NCBI RefSeq assembly: GCF_036173125.1
Contig: NZ_CP108054.1
Location: 9,741,501-9,805,500, forward strand
Length of the DNA: 64,000 nt
Direction of reading: 5' to 3'
Origin: Streptomyces sp. NBC_00286
Lineage (GTDB): Bacteria > Actinomycetota > Actinomycetes > Streptomycetales > Streptomycetaceae
Part shown: positions 53,095-60,410 of the stretch, piece after piece
How positions within the stretch are numbered: the first letter of the stretch is position 1
How the letters are laid out: each line of letters starts with the position of its first letter
Made by a program: the position numbers and the translations under genes
The notes under the pieces: model-generated
Database searches by the model: none
The model's input: the letters and a program-made list of their open reading frames with translations, nothing else
Told to the model about the DNA's origin: nothing

Positions 53095-53472
53095 TCAGCG
53101 GACGACCAGAGTGCCTGTCATGTTCGGGTGGAGGGTACAGACGAAGGCGTATCGACCTGCCTGGGAGGGGGCGGTGAACGTCCCGGAATCTCCGCCGGAG
53201 ATGTTCCCGGTGTCGAAGGCGTCGCCTTCGGTGGCCGTGACGGTGTGGGGGGCGGAGTCCTTGTTGGCCACGGTGATCTTCTCGCCGGGCCGCACTTCCG
53301 GATTCGCCGGGCTGAACGCGAAGTCTTCCATCGTGATGCTGCCCGTCTCGGTGGGGCTGGGAGAGGTGGCGGGTTCGTTGTCCCCGTCGGCACAGGCGGT
53401 CGCGAGCAGCAGGGCGACTGTTGCTCCGAGCGCCAACGGGACGGTACGTCCGCGAAGGTGTGAAGGCGACAT
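53095..53472 (-). CDS. Cupredoxin lipoprotein (plastocyanin/azurin-like)
   Basis: 125 residues from ATG 53472. A lipoprotein signal (LALGATVALLLATAC, Cys 27) precedes a short Thr/Pro linker and a blue-copper fold. Type 1 copper ligands are visible: His 76 (APHTV), Cys 112, His 115 and Met 118 (VCTLHPNM). It would bind one copper on the outer membrane face and carry electrons or copper. No CsoR box or TACTAA-box is seen upstream. Confidence 0.9.
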   Translation of the reverse strand: MSPSHLRGRTVPLALGATVALLLATACADGDNEPATSPSPTETGSITMEDFAFSPANPEVRPGEKITVANKDSAPHTVTATEGDAFDTGNISGGDSGTFTAPSQAGRYAFVCTLHPNMTGTLVVR

Positions 53473-53622
53473 CGGACCGGACCCTTCGGGCGGGCGCCCG
53501 TGAGCGGCCTGCGCTGGGGAACATGGAGTCCGAGACCGCTCGGGCGCGTGGATCGCGTATGTCCATTGTCTCCGTCCCGGGCACCGGAGACGAAACGGCT
53601 TCGCGTGCTGCGGGCCTGTGTG

Positions 53623-53660
53623 TGCTGAGCGATACGGGTCTCTGCTGAGCGATACGAGTC
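53623..53660. repeat. Direct repeat, 18 bp twice
   Basis: TGCTGAGCGATACGGGTC and TGCTGAGCGATACGAGTC, two bases apart, in the 290-bp gap before the DUF5134 gene. Apart from this the gap shows nothing. Confidence 0.8.
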
Positions 53661-53766
53661 CGTGCCGAGCCCACTTCGCGCGACCTGATGCCTAGGCCAC
53701 CACGGTGCACGCGCTTGGCCCCTGGCGCGGTGTCGTCCTACTGGTCGGCGGCGACTCGACTGGCCT

Positions 53767-54639
53767 TCACGCGGCCATCATCAGCAGCATCGCGGACATG
53801 GTCCCGCCCATGCCGATATGCGCTGCCAGCGCCGCGTCGTGCGCGGCTCCGAGTTTGCGGCGCCGCCCGTGGCCTGCCCGCTGGCCCGTCCTGGTCCTGT
53901 CCCACACCGAGAGCGTCAGCGACGCCAGGTAGACGAGCACGGTGTCCGGCATGGCGAGCAGCCAGCGGCCCCAGCCTCCCCGAGAGCCGGCACCCCGACC
54001 ACCTCGCCGCGCGCCCCGGATCCTCGCCCACACGGACGCGCCGATCGACAGCAGGAAGTAGACGGCGAGAGCCGCGACCACGAAGCGCCATACAGAACCG
54101 GACCCGGCGGAGGAACCGGCGTCGGCCGCGGCATTCGTCATGCCCGGCATATCCATTCCGTGCGTGGACCCCATGCCGTGCGTGTGGTCCATGCCCTCCA
54201 TCTCGTGCGTGCTCGTCGCGCTCGCTGTGTTCTCCATACCCGGCATGTGGGCCATTGAGTGTCCGCCGCCCAGCGCGAGTACCGGACCGGAGGACGTGCT
54301 CGTCATGGCCAGCGTCATGATCACCATGCCGAAGCTGCCGACGATCAGGTGCACCCAGTGACGGCCGTGCTTCCACCCGGACGAGCGCGTGTGCTTGACC
54401 GCCATCGCCACAGCCCCGAGCCCTAGGAGGCCGAACGCCACTGACCACCACATGCCGTAGCCCGCGTACCAGCCGACCGTCGCCGGCAGGGCCATGGCCG
54501 CCATGCACAGCCCCATCAGCAGGTCGCCGCCCGCCGCGAACCGGGCCTCACCCCTGGTGGTCACCATCCGGACCGCGCTGACGGCAGCCACCAGGGCGGA
54601 GACCAACGCGATGGCCCAACTGAGCGCGAGGATTCCCAT
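53767..54639 (-). CDS. DUF5134-like membrane protein with Met/His-rich loop
   Basis: 290 residues from ATG 54639 (GTG 54645 also possible), with GAAGG upstream. About five helices in the N-terminal half, then a Met/His-rich loop (HSMAHMPGMENTAS..., MEGMDHTHGMGSTHGMDMPGM, about 127-170), then two or more helices. Met/His clusters of this kind bind Cu(I)/Cu(II) outside the membrane in copper proteins. Actinobacterial DUF5134 proteins are of unknown role. TACTAA-box 9 is 96 bp upstream. Confidence 0.75.
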   Translation of the reverse strand: MGILALSWAIALVSALVAAVSAVRMVTTRGEARFAAGGDLLMGLCMAAMALPATVGWYAGYGMWWSVAFGLLGLGAVAMAVKHTRSSGWKHGRHWVHLIVGSFGMVIMTLAMTSTSSGPVLALGGGHSMAHMPGMENTASATSTHEMEGMDHTHGMGSTHGMDMPGMTNAAADAGSSAGSGSVWRFVVAALAVYFLLSIGASVWARIRGARRGGRGAGSRGGWGRWLLAMPDTVLVYLASLTLSVWDRTRTGQRAGHGRRRKLGAAHDAALAAHIGMGGTMSAMLLMMAA

Positions 54640-54734
54640 CTTCACCTTCCCGTTCGTCCGAGCTGGCGGGCCTGCGCTGCCGACGCCGCCTCGTCGTACG
54701 GAGCACCGCGAGGGGCGCTACCTGGGCATTAACT

Positions 54735-54750
54735 GCTAGTGCCCTTAGTA
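54735..54750 (-). promoter_or_regulatory. TACTAA-box 9, before the DUF5134 gene
   Basis: TACTAA-GGGCA-CTAGC on the gene strand. Confidence 0.6.
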
Positions 54751-55131
54751 CGTTTCGGAGCCGGAGGGTGTTCAGGTGGCCGGTGGGATTGCGTACCGCG
54801 GTCTGGTCGACGGCTTACAGGAGTGCCGGAACCGCCTGCGGCCGGACGGCTCAACCGAAGTCGTTGACCTGGTCGACCGTCGAAGTACCAGTGGCCTGCC
54901 ACTCCTGCGCACTCAGCAGGCGGGTCCGCTCGGCGGGCCGGTGCAGGGCAGCGACGGCTCCCCGATCGAGGGCGTGCCCCGTAGGGCGGTAGAGGTGGCC
55001 TGCAACGAGATGTTCATGATCAGCTGGTGTATCCGGGCCGTAGCCGCATCCGTCCGCCGGGACTGCGGCGGGCGGGGCGGACGAAGGACGACTGCCCGGT
55101 GGGAACCGCGGTCACGGTTGCACCAATCCGC
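54751..55131. other. Region without a supported gene
   Basis: About 380 bp. A plus-strand frame (VAGGIAYRGLVDGLQECRNRLRPDG) is open for 150 codons but matches nothing I know; it may be degenerate. Confidence 0.4.
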
Positions 55132-55584
55132 TTATGGCTCCGCCCGTGATCCGCTGGGCCCATGGCTTCCGCCTATCACGCGGTACATGCCGATCGAGTC
55201 GTGCGTGGCGGTGTCGGCGAAGCCGAACTTCTCGTAGAGGAAGCGCGCGGGGCCGTCCGCGATCAGCGAGACGTAGGCGGTGGCGGGCGCCCGGCGCTCC
55301 AGTTCCTCGGTGAGCGCGGCCATGATGCGCTTGCCGAGGGCGCGCCCCTGATGTGCGGGGTGTACGCACACGTCGACGATCTGGAACGCGGTACCGCCGT
55401 CACCGATGACGCGCCCCATACCGATGGGCTCCCCCTCGTGATGAAGGACCACCCCGTGCCACGTATTGGGCAGGGCGAGCGCAACCGCTTCAGGGGCCTT
55501 GTCCGAGAGGCCGGCATCGGTGCGCAGGCGGCGGAAGACCTCGACGGAGGGCACGCCCACGCTCAACTCGTAAGGATTGTTCAA
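55132..55584 (-). CDS. GNAT-family acetyltransferase
   Basis: 150 residues from TTG 55584, chosen for GGAGG 8 bp upstream. The acetyl-CoA motif A is VDVCVHPAHQGRALGKRIMAAL (about 73-94), followed by ARFLYEKFGFADT (motif B). The substrate is unknown; similar enzymes modify amines or N-termini. The short C-terminal tail RVIGGSHGPSG is unremarkable. Confidence 0.88.
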   Translation of the reverse strand: MNNPYELSVGVPSVEVFRRLRTDAGLSDKAPEAVALALPNTWHGVVLHHEGEPIGMGRVIGDGGTAFQIVDVCVHPAHQGRALGKRIMAALTEELERRAPATAYVSLIADGPARFLYEKFGFADTATHDSIGMYRVIGGSHGPSGSRAEP

Positions 55585-55648
55585 ACTATCCACCTCCGAT
55601 CGTGCGATGGGCGCGGTGATGGGCCTGCTCCAGTGCTCGGCTCGCTGG

Positions 55649-56176
55649 TCAGTGGCCGGATTCGGCGTGGTCGCCGTGGTCGCTGAGCTGTGCTTCGAAC
55701 CAGTCGTGCAGCGCATCGACCAGTGCGGGCTCTTCGGTGGTGTAGGTGAGGGTGGCGCCGTCGGGCCGTTCGCGATAGCGGACCTCTATGTGCTCATAGC
55801 CGTCTTCCAGTTCCGTCAGGCCCGGCATGCTGTCGCCGTGGATCTGGGCGGGGTCGCCGAAATCGCCCTGGCTGAACGCCTTGGCCTCCTGCTGTAGGTG
55901 GGCGCGTATGAGGTCGATCTGCTCGGCGTCGTCGGACTCGTCGGCGACGACATCCTGGATCCCGCCCGTCTCGGTGGGGGTGAAGTGGTGGGTGGTTTGT
56001 TCGAGGTCGAAAGGCATCACGGTTCGACCGCGCTCGGCGACCACCTGGCGCCGGTCGGTCCGTCCCTCGCCGCTGTCCTGCTGTGGGTCGCCGATCAGAA
56101 GGACGGCGGCCAGCGCCGCGCCGACAGCCCCTGCGGCGATGCTTGCCGTTAACAGTCGGCGCTTGCTGTTATTCAT
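55649..56176 (-). CDS. Conserved exported protein of unknown function, coupled to a MarR gene
   Basis: 175 residues from ATG 56176. The start overlaps the MarR stop (ATGAATAA) and GGAGG lies 6 bp upstream. One N-terminal helix (LTASIAAGAVGAALAAVLLIG) is a signal anchor. The domain MPFDLEQTTHHFTPTETGGIQDVVADESDDAEQIDLIRAHLQQEA...FGDPAQIHGDSMPGL...YRERPDGATLTYTTEEPALVDALHDWFEAQLSDHG is widespread and frequently mislabelled aspartate carbamoyltransferase. His and acidic residues suggest metal binding; this is inference. Confidence 0.7.
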   Translation of the reverse strand: MNNSKRRLLTASIAAGAVGAALAAVLLIGDPQQDSGEGRTDRRQVVAERGRTVMPFDLEQTTHHFTPTETGGIQDVVADESDDAEQIDLIRAHLQQEAKAFSQGDFGDPAQIHGDSMPGLTELEDGYEHIEVRYRERPDGATLTYTTEEPALVDALHDWFEAQLSDHGDHAESGH

Positions 56177-56612
56177 CCAGTGCCTCCGTCAGGACTTCGA
56201 GGGCGTGCAGTACGCCCGCTCGTTCGTCGCGTGGAATCGCATCGAGCAACCGGGAGAACTTCTCCCGCCGCGCGTCGGCGAGGTTGTGCGCGGCCTTCTG
56301 TCCCGAAGCCGTGAGGCGCAGGACGACGCCGCGGCCGTCGTCGGGGGCTGGGGCGCGTTCCACCCAGCCGCGGGCGGTCAGCTGCCCGACGAGCCGGCTG
56401 ACGGTGCTCTTCTGCAGTCGCAGTCGGCGGGCCAGTTCCACCTGCCGCAGTTCACCCTCCTGCGCGAGCTCCCCGAGGGCGTGAGCCTCGGAGACCGGGA
56501 TCGCCTGACCACACGGAGTGCTTTCGGGCTGATGCAGCCCGAAAGCACGCACGAAGCTCCGCAGCGCGTCTTGAAGCAGGGCTGGATTTGCCGCTCCACC
56601 TTCTTCCGACAT
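56169..56612 (-). CDS. MarR-family regulator
   Basis: 147 residues from ATG 56612; no Shine-Dalgarno is seen, so it may be leaderless. The winged helix lies at about 50-110 (LRQVELARRLRLQKSTVSRLVGQLTARGWVERAPAPDDGRGVVLRLTASG). It is translationally coupled to the exported protein and probably controls this operon. A direct repeat in the promoter is its likely binding site. Confidence 0.9.
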   Translation of the reverse strand: MSEEGGAANPALLQDALRSFVRAFGLHQPESTPCGQAIPVSEAHALGELAQEGELRQVELARRLRLQKSTVSRLVGQLTARGWVERAPAPDDGRGVVLRLTASGQKAAHNLADARREKFSRLLDAIPRDERAGVLHALEVLTEALDE

Positions 56613-56613
56613 A

Positions 56614-56649
56614 GTTCGACAGTACAACCAGGTGGTTCGGCGATACAAC
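56614..56649. promoter_or_regulatory. Direct repeat at the MarR promoter
   Basis: GTTCGACAGTACAAC (56614-56628) and GTTCGGCGATACAAC (56635-56649) match at 12 of 15 positions and are offset by 21 bp, two helical turns. Likely MarR sites. Confidence 0.5.
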
Positions 56650-56689
56650 TATCTCTCCGTGATGTGCCGGCCAGAAGGCAGGCGGCGCG

Positions 56690-57062
56690 ATTGACGAGGC
56701 GCACGCCATGCGCCACTACCTCACCCGTCGCGGGGTGCCCGACGCTCGCATGGTCAGCGACTACGCCGGCTTCGACACCTGGGACTCCTGCGTGCGGGCC
56801 AAGAAGATCTCCGGCGTCGACCGCGCGATCCTCGTCAGCCAAGGGTTCCGCATTCGCCAGGCGGTCGCGCTGCGCCAGGAGGAGGCGTCGACTCGCACGG
56901 CGTCAGGGCGGCCGACTGCCACGACGCAGTTTGGTACCACGGCGCCACCCGCGGACTGTTCGCAGCGAGCAAGGCGGTCGTGGGCGCGGCCTTCGAGCCG
57001 GACCCGAGTTTCTCGGGCCGAGGGAGCCGGCAGTGGCGCGGGCGCCGGACGGAGCCCGGTGA
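56690..57062 (+). pseudogene. SanA/YdcF-like (DUF218) protein, C-terminal part with frameshifts
   Basis: The plus strand reads DEAHAMRHYLTRRGVPDARMVSDYAGFDTWDSCVRAKKI.GVDRAILVSQGFRIRQAVAL, the core of DUF218 envelope proteins. The frame then shifts (about 56885) to GVDSHGVRAADCHDAVWYHGATRGLFAASKAVVGAAFEPDP and again near the end to REPAVARAPDGAR with a stop at 57062. The N-terminal half is missing. Confidence 0.7.
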
Positions 57063-57405
57063 TCAGGCGTCGGCTGACGAACCGTTGAATCGCGGCGTGC
57101 GCTTTTCCAGGAAGCCACACGGGCAACCGTTTTCGTCCTCTGTCCCGGACAGAGCATGGAAGCCCCGTTCGAAGAGTGCGCCGTGACCGCGGCCCGCTCT
57201 TCAGGGCACGGTCGACGCCACCGGACCTGCCGCGCTCCTGCCCGCAGGACGGCAACCGGCTCTCGGTAGGTGTGATCAATGCGCACGACGCCCGCGACCG
57301 GCATGGGCTTCTCCGGGTTCTTCCTGCTCCCCGTCCAGCTGACCAAGAACGGCTGTGGTTCTCCTCCTTCCCCAGCCGTGGACGACGCGGGGCGCTCTTG
57401 GGCAG
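57063..57405. other. Region without a supported gene
   Basis: About 340 bp between the DUF218 remnant and TACTAA-box 10. A minus-strand stretch NPEKPMPVAGVVRIDHTYREPVA looks coding but cannot be placed. Confidence 0.4.
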
Positions 57406-57421
57406 TACTAAGGTAGTTCGT
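57406..57421 (+). promoter_or_regulatory. TACTAA-box 10, before ccsB
   Basis: TACTAA-GGTAG-TTCGT on the plus strand, 72 bp upstream of the ccsB start. It is the only box oriented this way, matching the only plus-strand target, so gene-strand polarity is kept. Confidence 0.65.
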
Positions 57422-58338
57422 GCTTCCACTGTCGCCTCGACGGCACAGCGGACCCCGGCCGCACTCGCACGCGGCCGGACGAGGAGCGTGGCCGTGGACG
57501 GTGCAACAGGAAGCAGCACGCAAGTGCTGGCACCGCCCGCGGCCACGTCTCACGAAGAAAACCGAGCCCCGGCGGGCGACCGCCCTGGCGCGGCCGGTGA
57601 CAGCCCCAGGGCCGACCTGGTGGGACGGATCGCAGTCTCGCTGACCGTGCTGGCGCTCCTGCTCCACTCCGGCTCGGTCCTCGCCCGCGGTCTCGCGGTG
57701 AGCTGCCCGCCGTGGGGCAAACATGTGCGAGTTCTCCACCGCCTTCGCCCTGATGGCGTCGGCCGCGTAGGTAGGTTTACTGGCAGCCCGGAAGCCCGTG
57801 CGCTGGCCGGGAGTTCCGGTCCTCTTCTCGGTCCTGCTGACCCTCGGCCTCGCGGTGTCGGTGCTGTACGTGGACTCCGCGCAGCTCGTGCCGGCTCTGC
57901 ACTCGTACTGGCTGTGGATCCACGTCTCCGCCGCGATCATCTCCGGTGGCGTGTTCCACACCGCGGCCGTGGTCACCGTCCTATACCTGTTCCGCGACCG
58001 CTGGGAGCACGCGGTTGCGGCGGGCCGAGTCGCGGGGCGGACGGCGGGGCTCCGGCGGCGGCTGCCGTCCGCGCGGACGCTGGACAAGTTGGCGTACCGG
58101 CTGACGGGCCTGGTGTTCCCGCTGTGGACCTTCGCGGTCATCGCGGCCCGGTGTGGGCGGAGGCCGCGTGGGGCCGCTACTGGGGCTGGGACCCCAAGGA
58201 GACCTGGGCCTTCATCACTTGGGTCGCGTACGCCGCGTACCTCAACGCCCGTGTCATTGCCGGGTGGAAGGGTCGGCGCGCGGCGGTGCTCGGGCTCGTG
58301 GCGTTCGCCACCTTCGTCTTCAACTACTACGGCGTCAA

Positions 58339-59737
58339 CATCCTCATCATCCGGATTCCTCCGTGGATACCCCCGCCTTCAGGCGGGGGAGGAAGCGGAC
58401 TCCTGCGGAGCAGGGCAGGGAAAGCCGATTCGCCTCCTGGGCGGTTCGGCGTCCATCGCCAACTACCAAGCAGGGGTCACAAGTTGATGTGATAGTTGGT
58501 GAGTCATGGCCACTGGCGTGAAGCGGGCCTTCAAGTACCGTTTCTATCCGACCGATGCGCAGGCAGCCGAGCTGTCGCGCACCTTCGGATGCGTGCGCAA
58601 GGTCTACAACATGGCCCTCGCGGCCCGTACCGAGGCCTGGGCGCGGCAGGAACGGGTCAACTACAACCAGACCTCGGCCCTGCTGACCGCGTGGAAGAAG
58701 ACAGAGGAACTCGCCTACCTCAACGAGGTCTCCTCCGTGCCGCTGCAGCAGGCCTTGCGGCACCTGCAGGCCGCCTTCGCGAACTTCTTCGCCAAACGCG
58801 CCAAGTACCCGCGCTTCAAGGCGAAGAAGACCTCCCGGGCGAGCGCGGAGTACACCTCCTCCGCCTTCCGGTTCCGCGACGGCCAGCTGACACTGGCCAA
58901 GATGGCCGACCCGCTGGACATCGTCTGGTCGCGTCCCCTGCCCGAGGGGGCGACGCCGAGCACGGTGACGGTGAGCCGGGACAGCGCCGGACGCTGGTTC
59001 GTCTCCCTGCTGTGCGAGGACCCGCGGGTCAAGCCGCTCGCGGCGGTCGACGCGGCAGTGGGTATCGACGTCGGGCTTAACCACCTGCTGACCCTCTCCA
59101 CGGGGGAGAAGATCGCCAACCCGCGGCATGAGCGCCGCGACCGCGAGCGACTGGCGAAGGCCCAGCGGGAGCTGTCCCGCAAGGCCAAGGGCGAGGGTGC
59201 CAACCGGCAAAAGGCCCGCCAGAAGGTCGCCAAGATCCATGCCCGGATCGCCGACCGCAGGCGGGATGTGCTGCACAAGCTGACCACTCGACTCGTGCGT
59301 GAGAACCAAACGCTTGTGATCGAGGACCTGACCGTACGCAACATGGTCAAAAACCGGAGCCTGGCCCGCGCCATCAGTGATGCCGCGTGGTCCCAGTTCC
59401 GGAGCATGCTGGAGTACAAGGCCGACTGGTACGGGCGGGAAGTAATCGCGGTGGACCGCTTCTTTCCTTCCTCCAAGCTGTGCTCCGCCTGCGGCAGCCT
59501 TTCTGAGGCGATGCCGCTGCATGTCCGTTCCTGGACGTGCGGCAGTTGCGGCACGGCCCATGACCGGGACGTGAACGCCGCTGAGAACCTTCTGGCCGCC
59601 GGGCTGGCGGTGTCTGTCTGTGGAGCCGGTGTAAGACCTCAACGGAGAACTCCGGGCGGGCAGTCGGCGGTGAAGCAGAAAACCCCACGGCGCGAGCCGT
59701 AGGAATCCCCCTCGTTCACGAGGGGGAGGAAGTCAAC
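58339..59737 (+). mobile_element. IS200/IS605-type element, TnpB-only (IS1341-like), inserted in ccsB
   Basis: A 1399-bp element. TCAA flanks the left end (58335-58338) and ends the right end (59734-59737), as expected for IS605-type cleavage. Subterminal hairpins are CCCCCGCC-TTCA-GGCGGGGG (58370-58389) and CCCCCTCG-TTCA-CGAGGGGG (59708-59727). There is no tnpA, so movement would need a transposase in tr ans from elsewhere. Deleting the element joins GGCGTCAA to CATCGGTCTGCAC, restoring YYGVNIGLHS of ccsB in frame. Confidence 0.85.
58506..59702 (+). CDS. tnpB: TnpB RNA-guided nuclease of the element
   Basis: 398 residues from ATG 58506. An N-terminal OrfB_IS605 helix-turn-helix (KRAFKYRFYPTDAQAAEL...CVRKVYNMAL) precedes the RuvC-like nuclease. 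The catalytic acids are present: Asp 188 (VGIDVGLNHLLTLS), Glu 273 (VIEDLTVRNM) and Asp 355 (HDRDVNAAEN). A zinc ribbon C-x2-C...C-x2-C (CSACG, CGSCG) sits between the last two. TnpB cuts DNA using a right-end-derived guide RNA and is the ancestor of Cas12. The gene looks intact and likely active. Confidence 0.93.
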   Translation: MATGVKRAFKYRFYPTDAQAAELSRTFGCVRKVYNMALAARTEAWARQERVNYNQTSALLTAWKKTEELAYLNEVSSVPLQQALRHLQAAFANFFAKRAKYPRFKAKKTSRASAEYTSSAFRFRDGQLTLAKMADPLDIVWSRPLPEGATPSTVTVSRDSAGRWFVSLLCEDPRVKPLAAVDAAVGIDVGLNHLLTLSTGEKIANPRHERRDRERLAKAQRELSRKAKGEGANRQKARQKVAKIHARIADRRRDVLHKLTTRLVRENQTLVIEDLTVRNMVKNRSLARAISDAAWSQFRSMLEYKADWYGREVIAVDRFFPSSKLCSACGSLSEAMPLHVRSWTCGSCGTAHDRDVNAAENLLAAGLAVSVCGAGVRPQRRTPGGQSAVKQKTPRREP

Positions 59738-59753
59738 ATCGGTCTGCACTCCC
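59590..59753 (+). ncRNA. Predicted omega-RNA with ccsB-derived guide
   Basis: In IS605-type elements the guide RNA covers the 3' end of tnpB and the right end, with the guide read from the flank. Here the scaffold would include the hairpin at 59708-59727, and the guide would begin at 59738 (CATCGGTCTGCACTCC). It would match the empty ccsB site next to TCAA. The 5' limit is a guess. Confidence 0.45.
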
Positions 59754-59813
59754 ATGGAAGGCTGCCGACCCGATAAAGAGCTCATCGGGCGGTGAGGCCG
59801 TAAGGTGTTCCAG

Positions 59814-59828
59814 TACCCCCTGGGGGTA
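59814..59828. promoter_or_regulatory. CsoR-type copper box before the DUF6153-oxidase genes
   Basis: TACCCC-CTG-GGGGTA, perfect 6-bp arms, 45 bp upstream of the DUF6153 start. Confidence 0.8.
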
Positions 59829-59872
59829 GGATGCGACTCCGGCGACCAGCCAGCACGGCACAGGTGGAACTC

Positions 59873-60334
59873 ATGGCGATACGGACAGCTCACAGCGGCG
59901 GCATGGCCGTCCGCTGGGCGTACGGGGTGTTCCTCACCCTGTGCGTCGCGCTGGCCGTGCTTGTCCACCACGAGACGCCCATGACATCCGTGATGTCCAC
60001 GACGACCGCGTCGCCCACGTCGGCCTCTGCTCGCATACCGGCTCCCGCCCACGCCGCGCATGCCATGGCGGACCCGGCCCATGCGATGGCGGGCGAGGCG
60101 GTGCCTTCCGCCTCGGAATCGTCCGCGCGCGGCGTTGATTCCGGCGCGTGTGCCATGCCCGGCATGCAGCACTGCGCCACGACGAGCGTCGGTTCCGTAC
60201 AACTGGCCGCGCCGGGCCAGAGCACGTTCCACCCGCCCGCGGATCTGGGGCGTGCCGCGGAAGGTCGTGTCCCCGCCAGTGCGGTCGGCCGTGCCCCGCC
60301 CGATCTGTCCGTCCTCTCGCAACTGCGCATGTAG
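59873..60334 (+). CDS. DUF6153-type exported protein
   Basis: 153 residues from ATG 59873 with AGGTGGA upstream. One N-terminal helix (WAYGVFLTLCVALAVLVHH), then a Ser/Ala/His/Met-rich exported part with HAAHAMADPAHAMAG, CAMPGMQHCATT and the conserved ending PPDLSVLSQLRM. The Cys-Met-His cluster CAMPGMQHC suggests copper binding. It is 76 bp upstream of the multicopper oxidase and likely co-transcribed under CsoR. Confidence 0.75.
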   Translation: MAIRTAHSGGMAVRWAYGVFLTLCVALAVLVHHETPMTSVMSTTTASPTSASARIPAPAHAAHAMADPAHAMAGEAVPSASESSARGVDSGACAMPGMQHCATTSVGSVQLAAPGQSTFHPPADLGRAAEGRVPASAVGRAPPDLSVLSQLRM

Positions 60335-60410
60335 GCCGCGCCGGACGGCGCGCGATGTGCCGTCCCCTTCGCGACCACATCGGCAGTTTCGATACAGAGG
60401 ACACACCACC

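Larger units (their letters stand above)
57494..59776 (+). pseudogene. ccsB: Cytochrome c biogenesis protein CcsB, mutated and split by a TnpB element
   Basis: GTG 57494 has GAGGAG 7 bp upstream. CcsB features: VSLTVLALLLHSGSVLARGLA, then, after one extra A (about 57720), MCEFSTAFALMASAA. An in-frame TAG (57768-57770) replaces Tyr before VGLLAARKPVRWPGVPVL. Then HSYWLWIHVSAAIISGGVFHTAAVV, an indel near 58150, and the heme motif VWAEAAWGRYWGWDPKETWAFITW...NYYGVNI. The C-terminus resumes as GLHSHGRLPTR after 59737. CcsB exports and attaches heme to c-type cytochromes outside the membrane. No ccsA partner (resB) is seen nearby. Confidence 0.85.

Noticed and set aside
58339..59737. A CRISPR-Cas12 locus around the RuvC/zinc-ribbon protein
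   Set aside because: There is no repeat-spacer array; size, hairpin ends and TCAA boundaries fit a TnpB insertion element.
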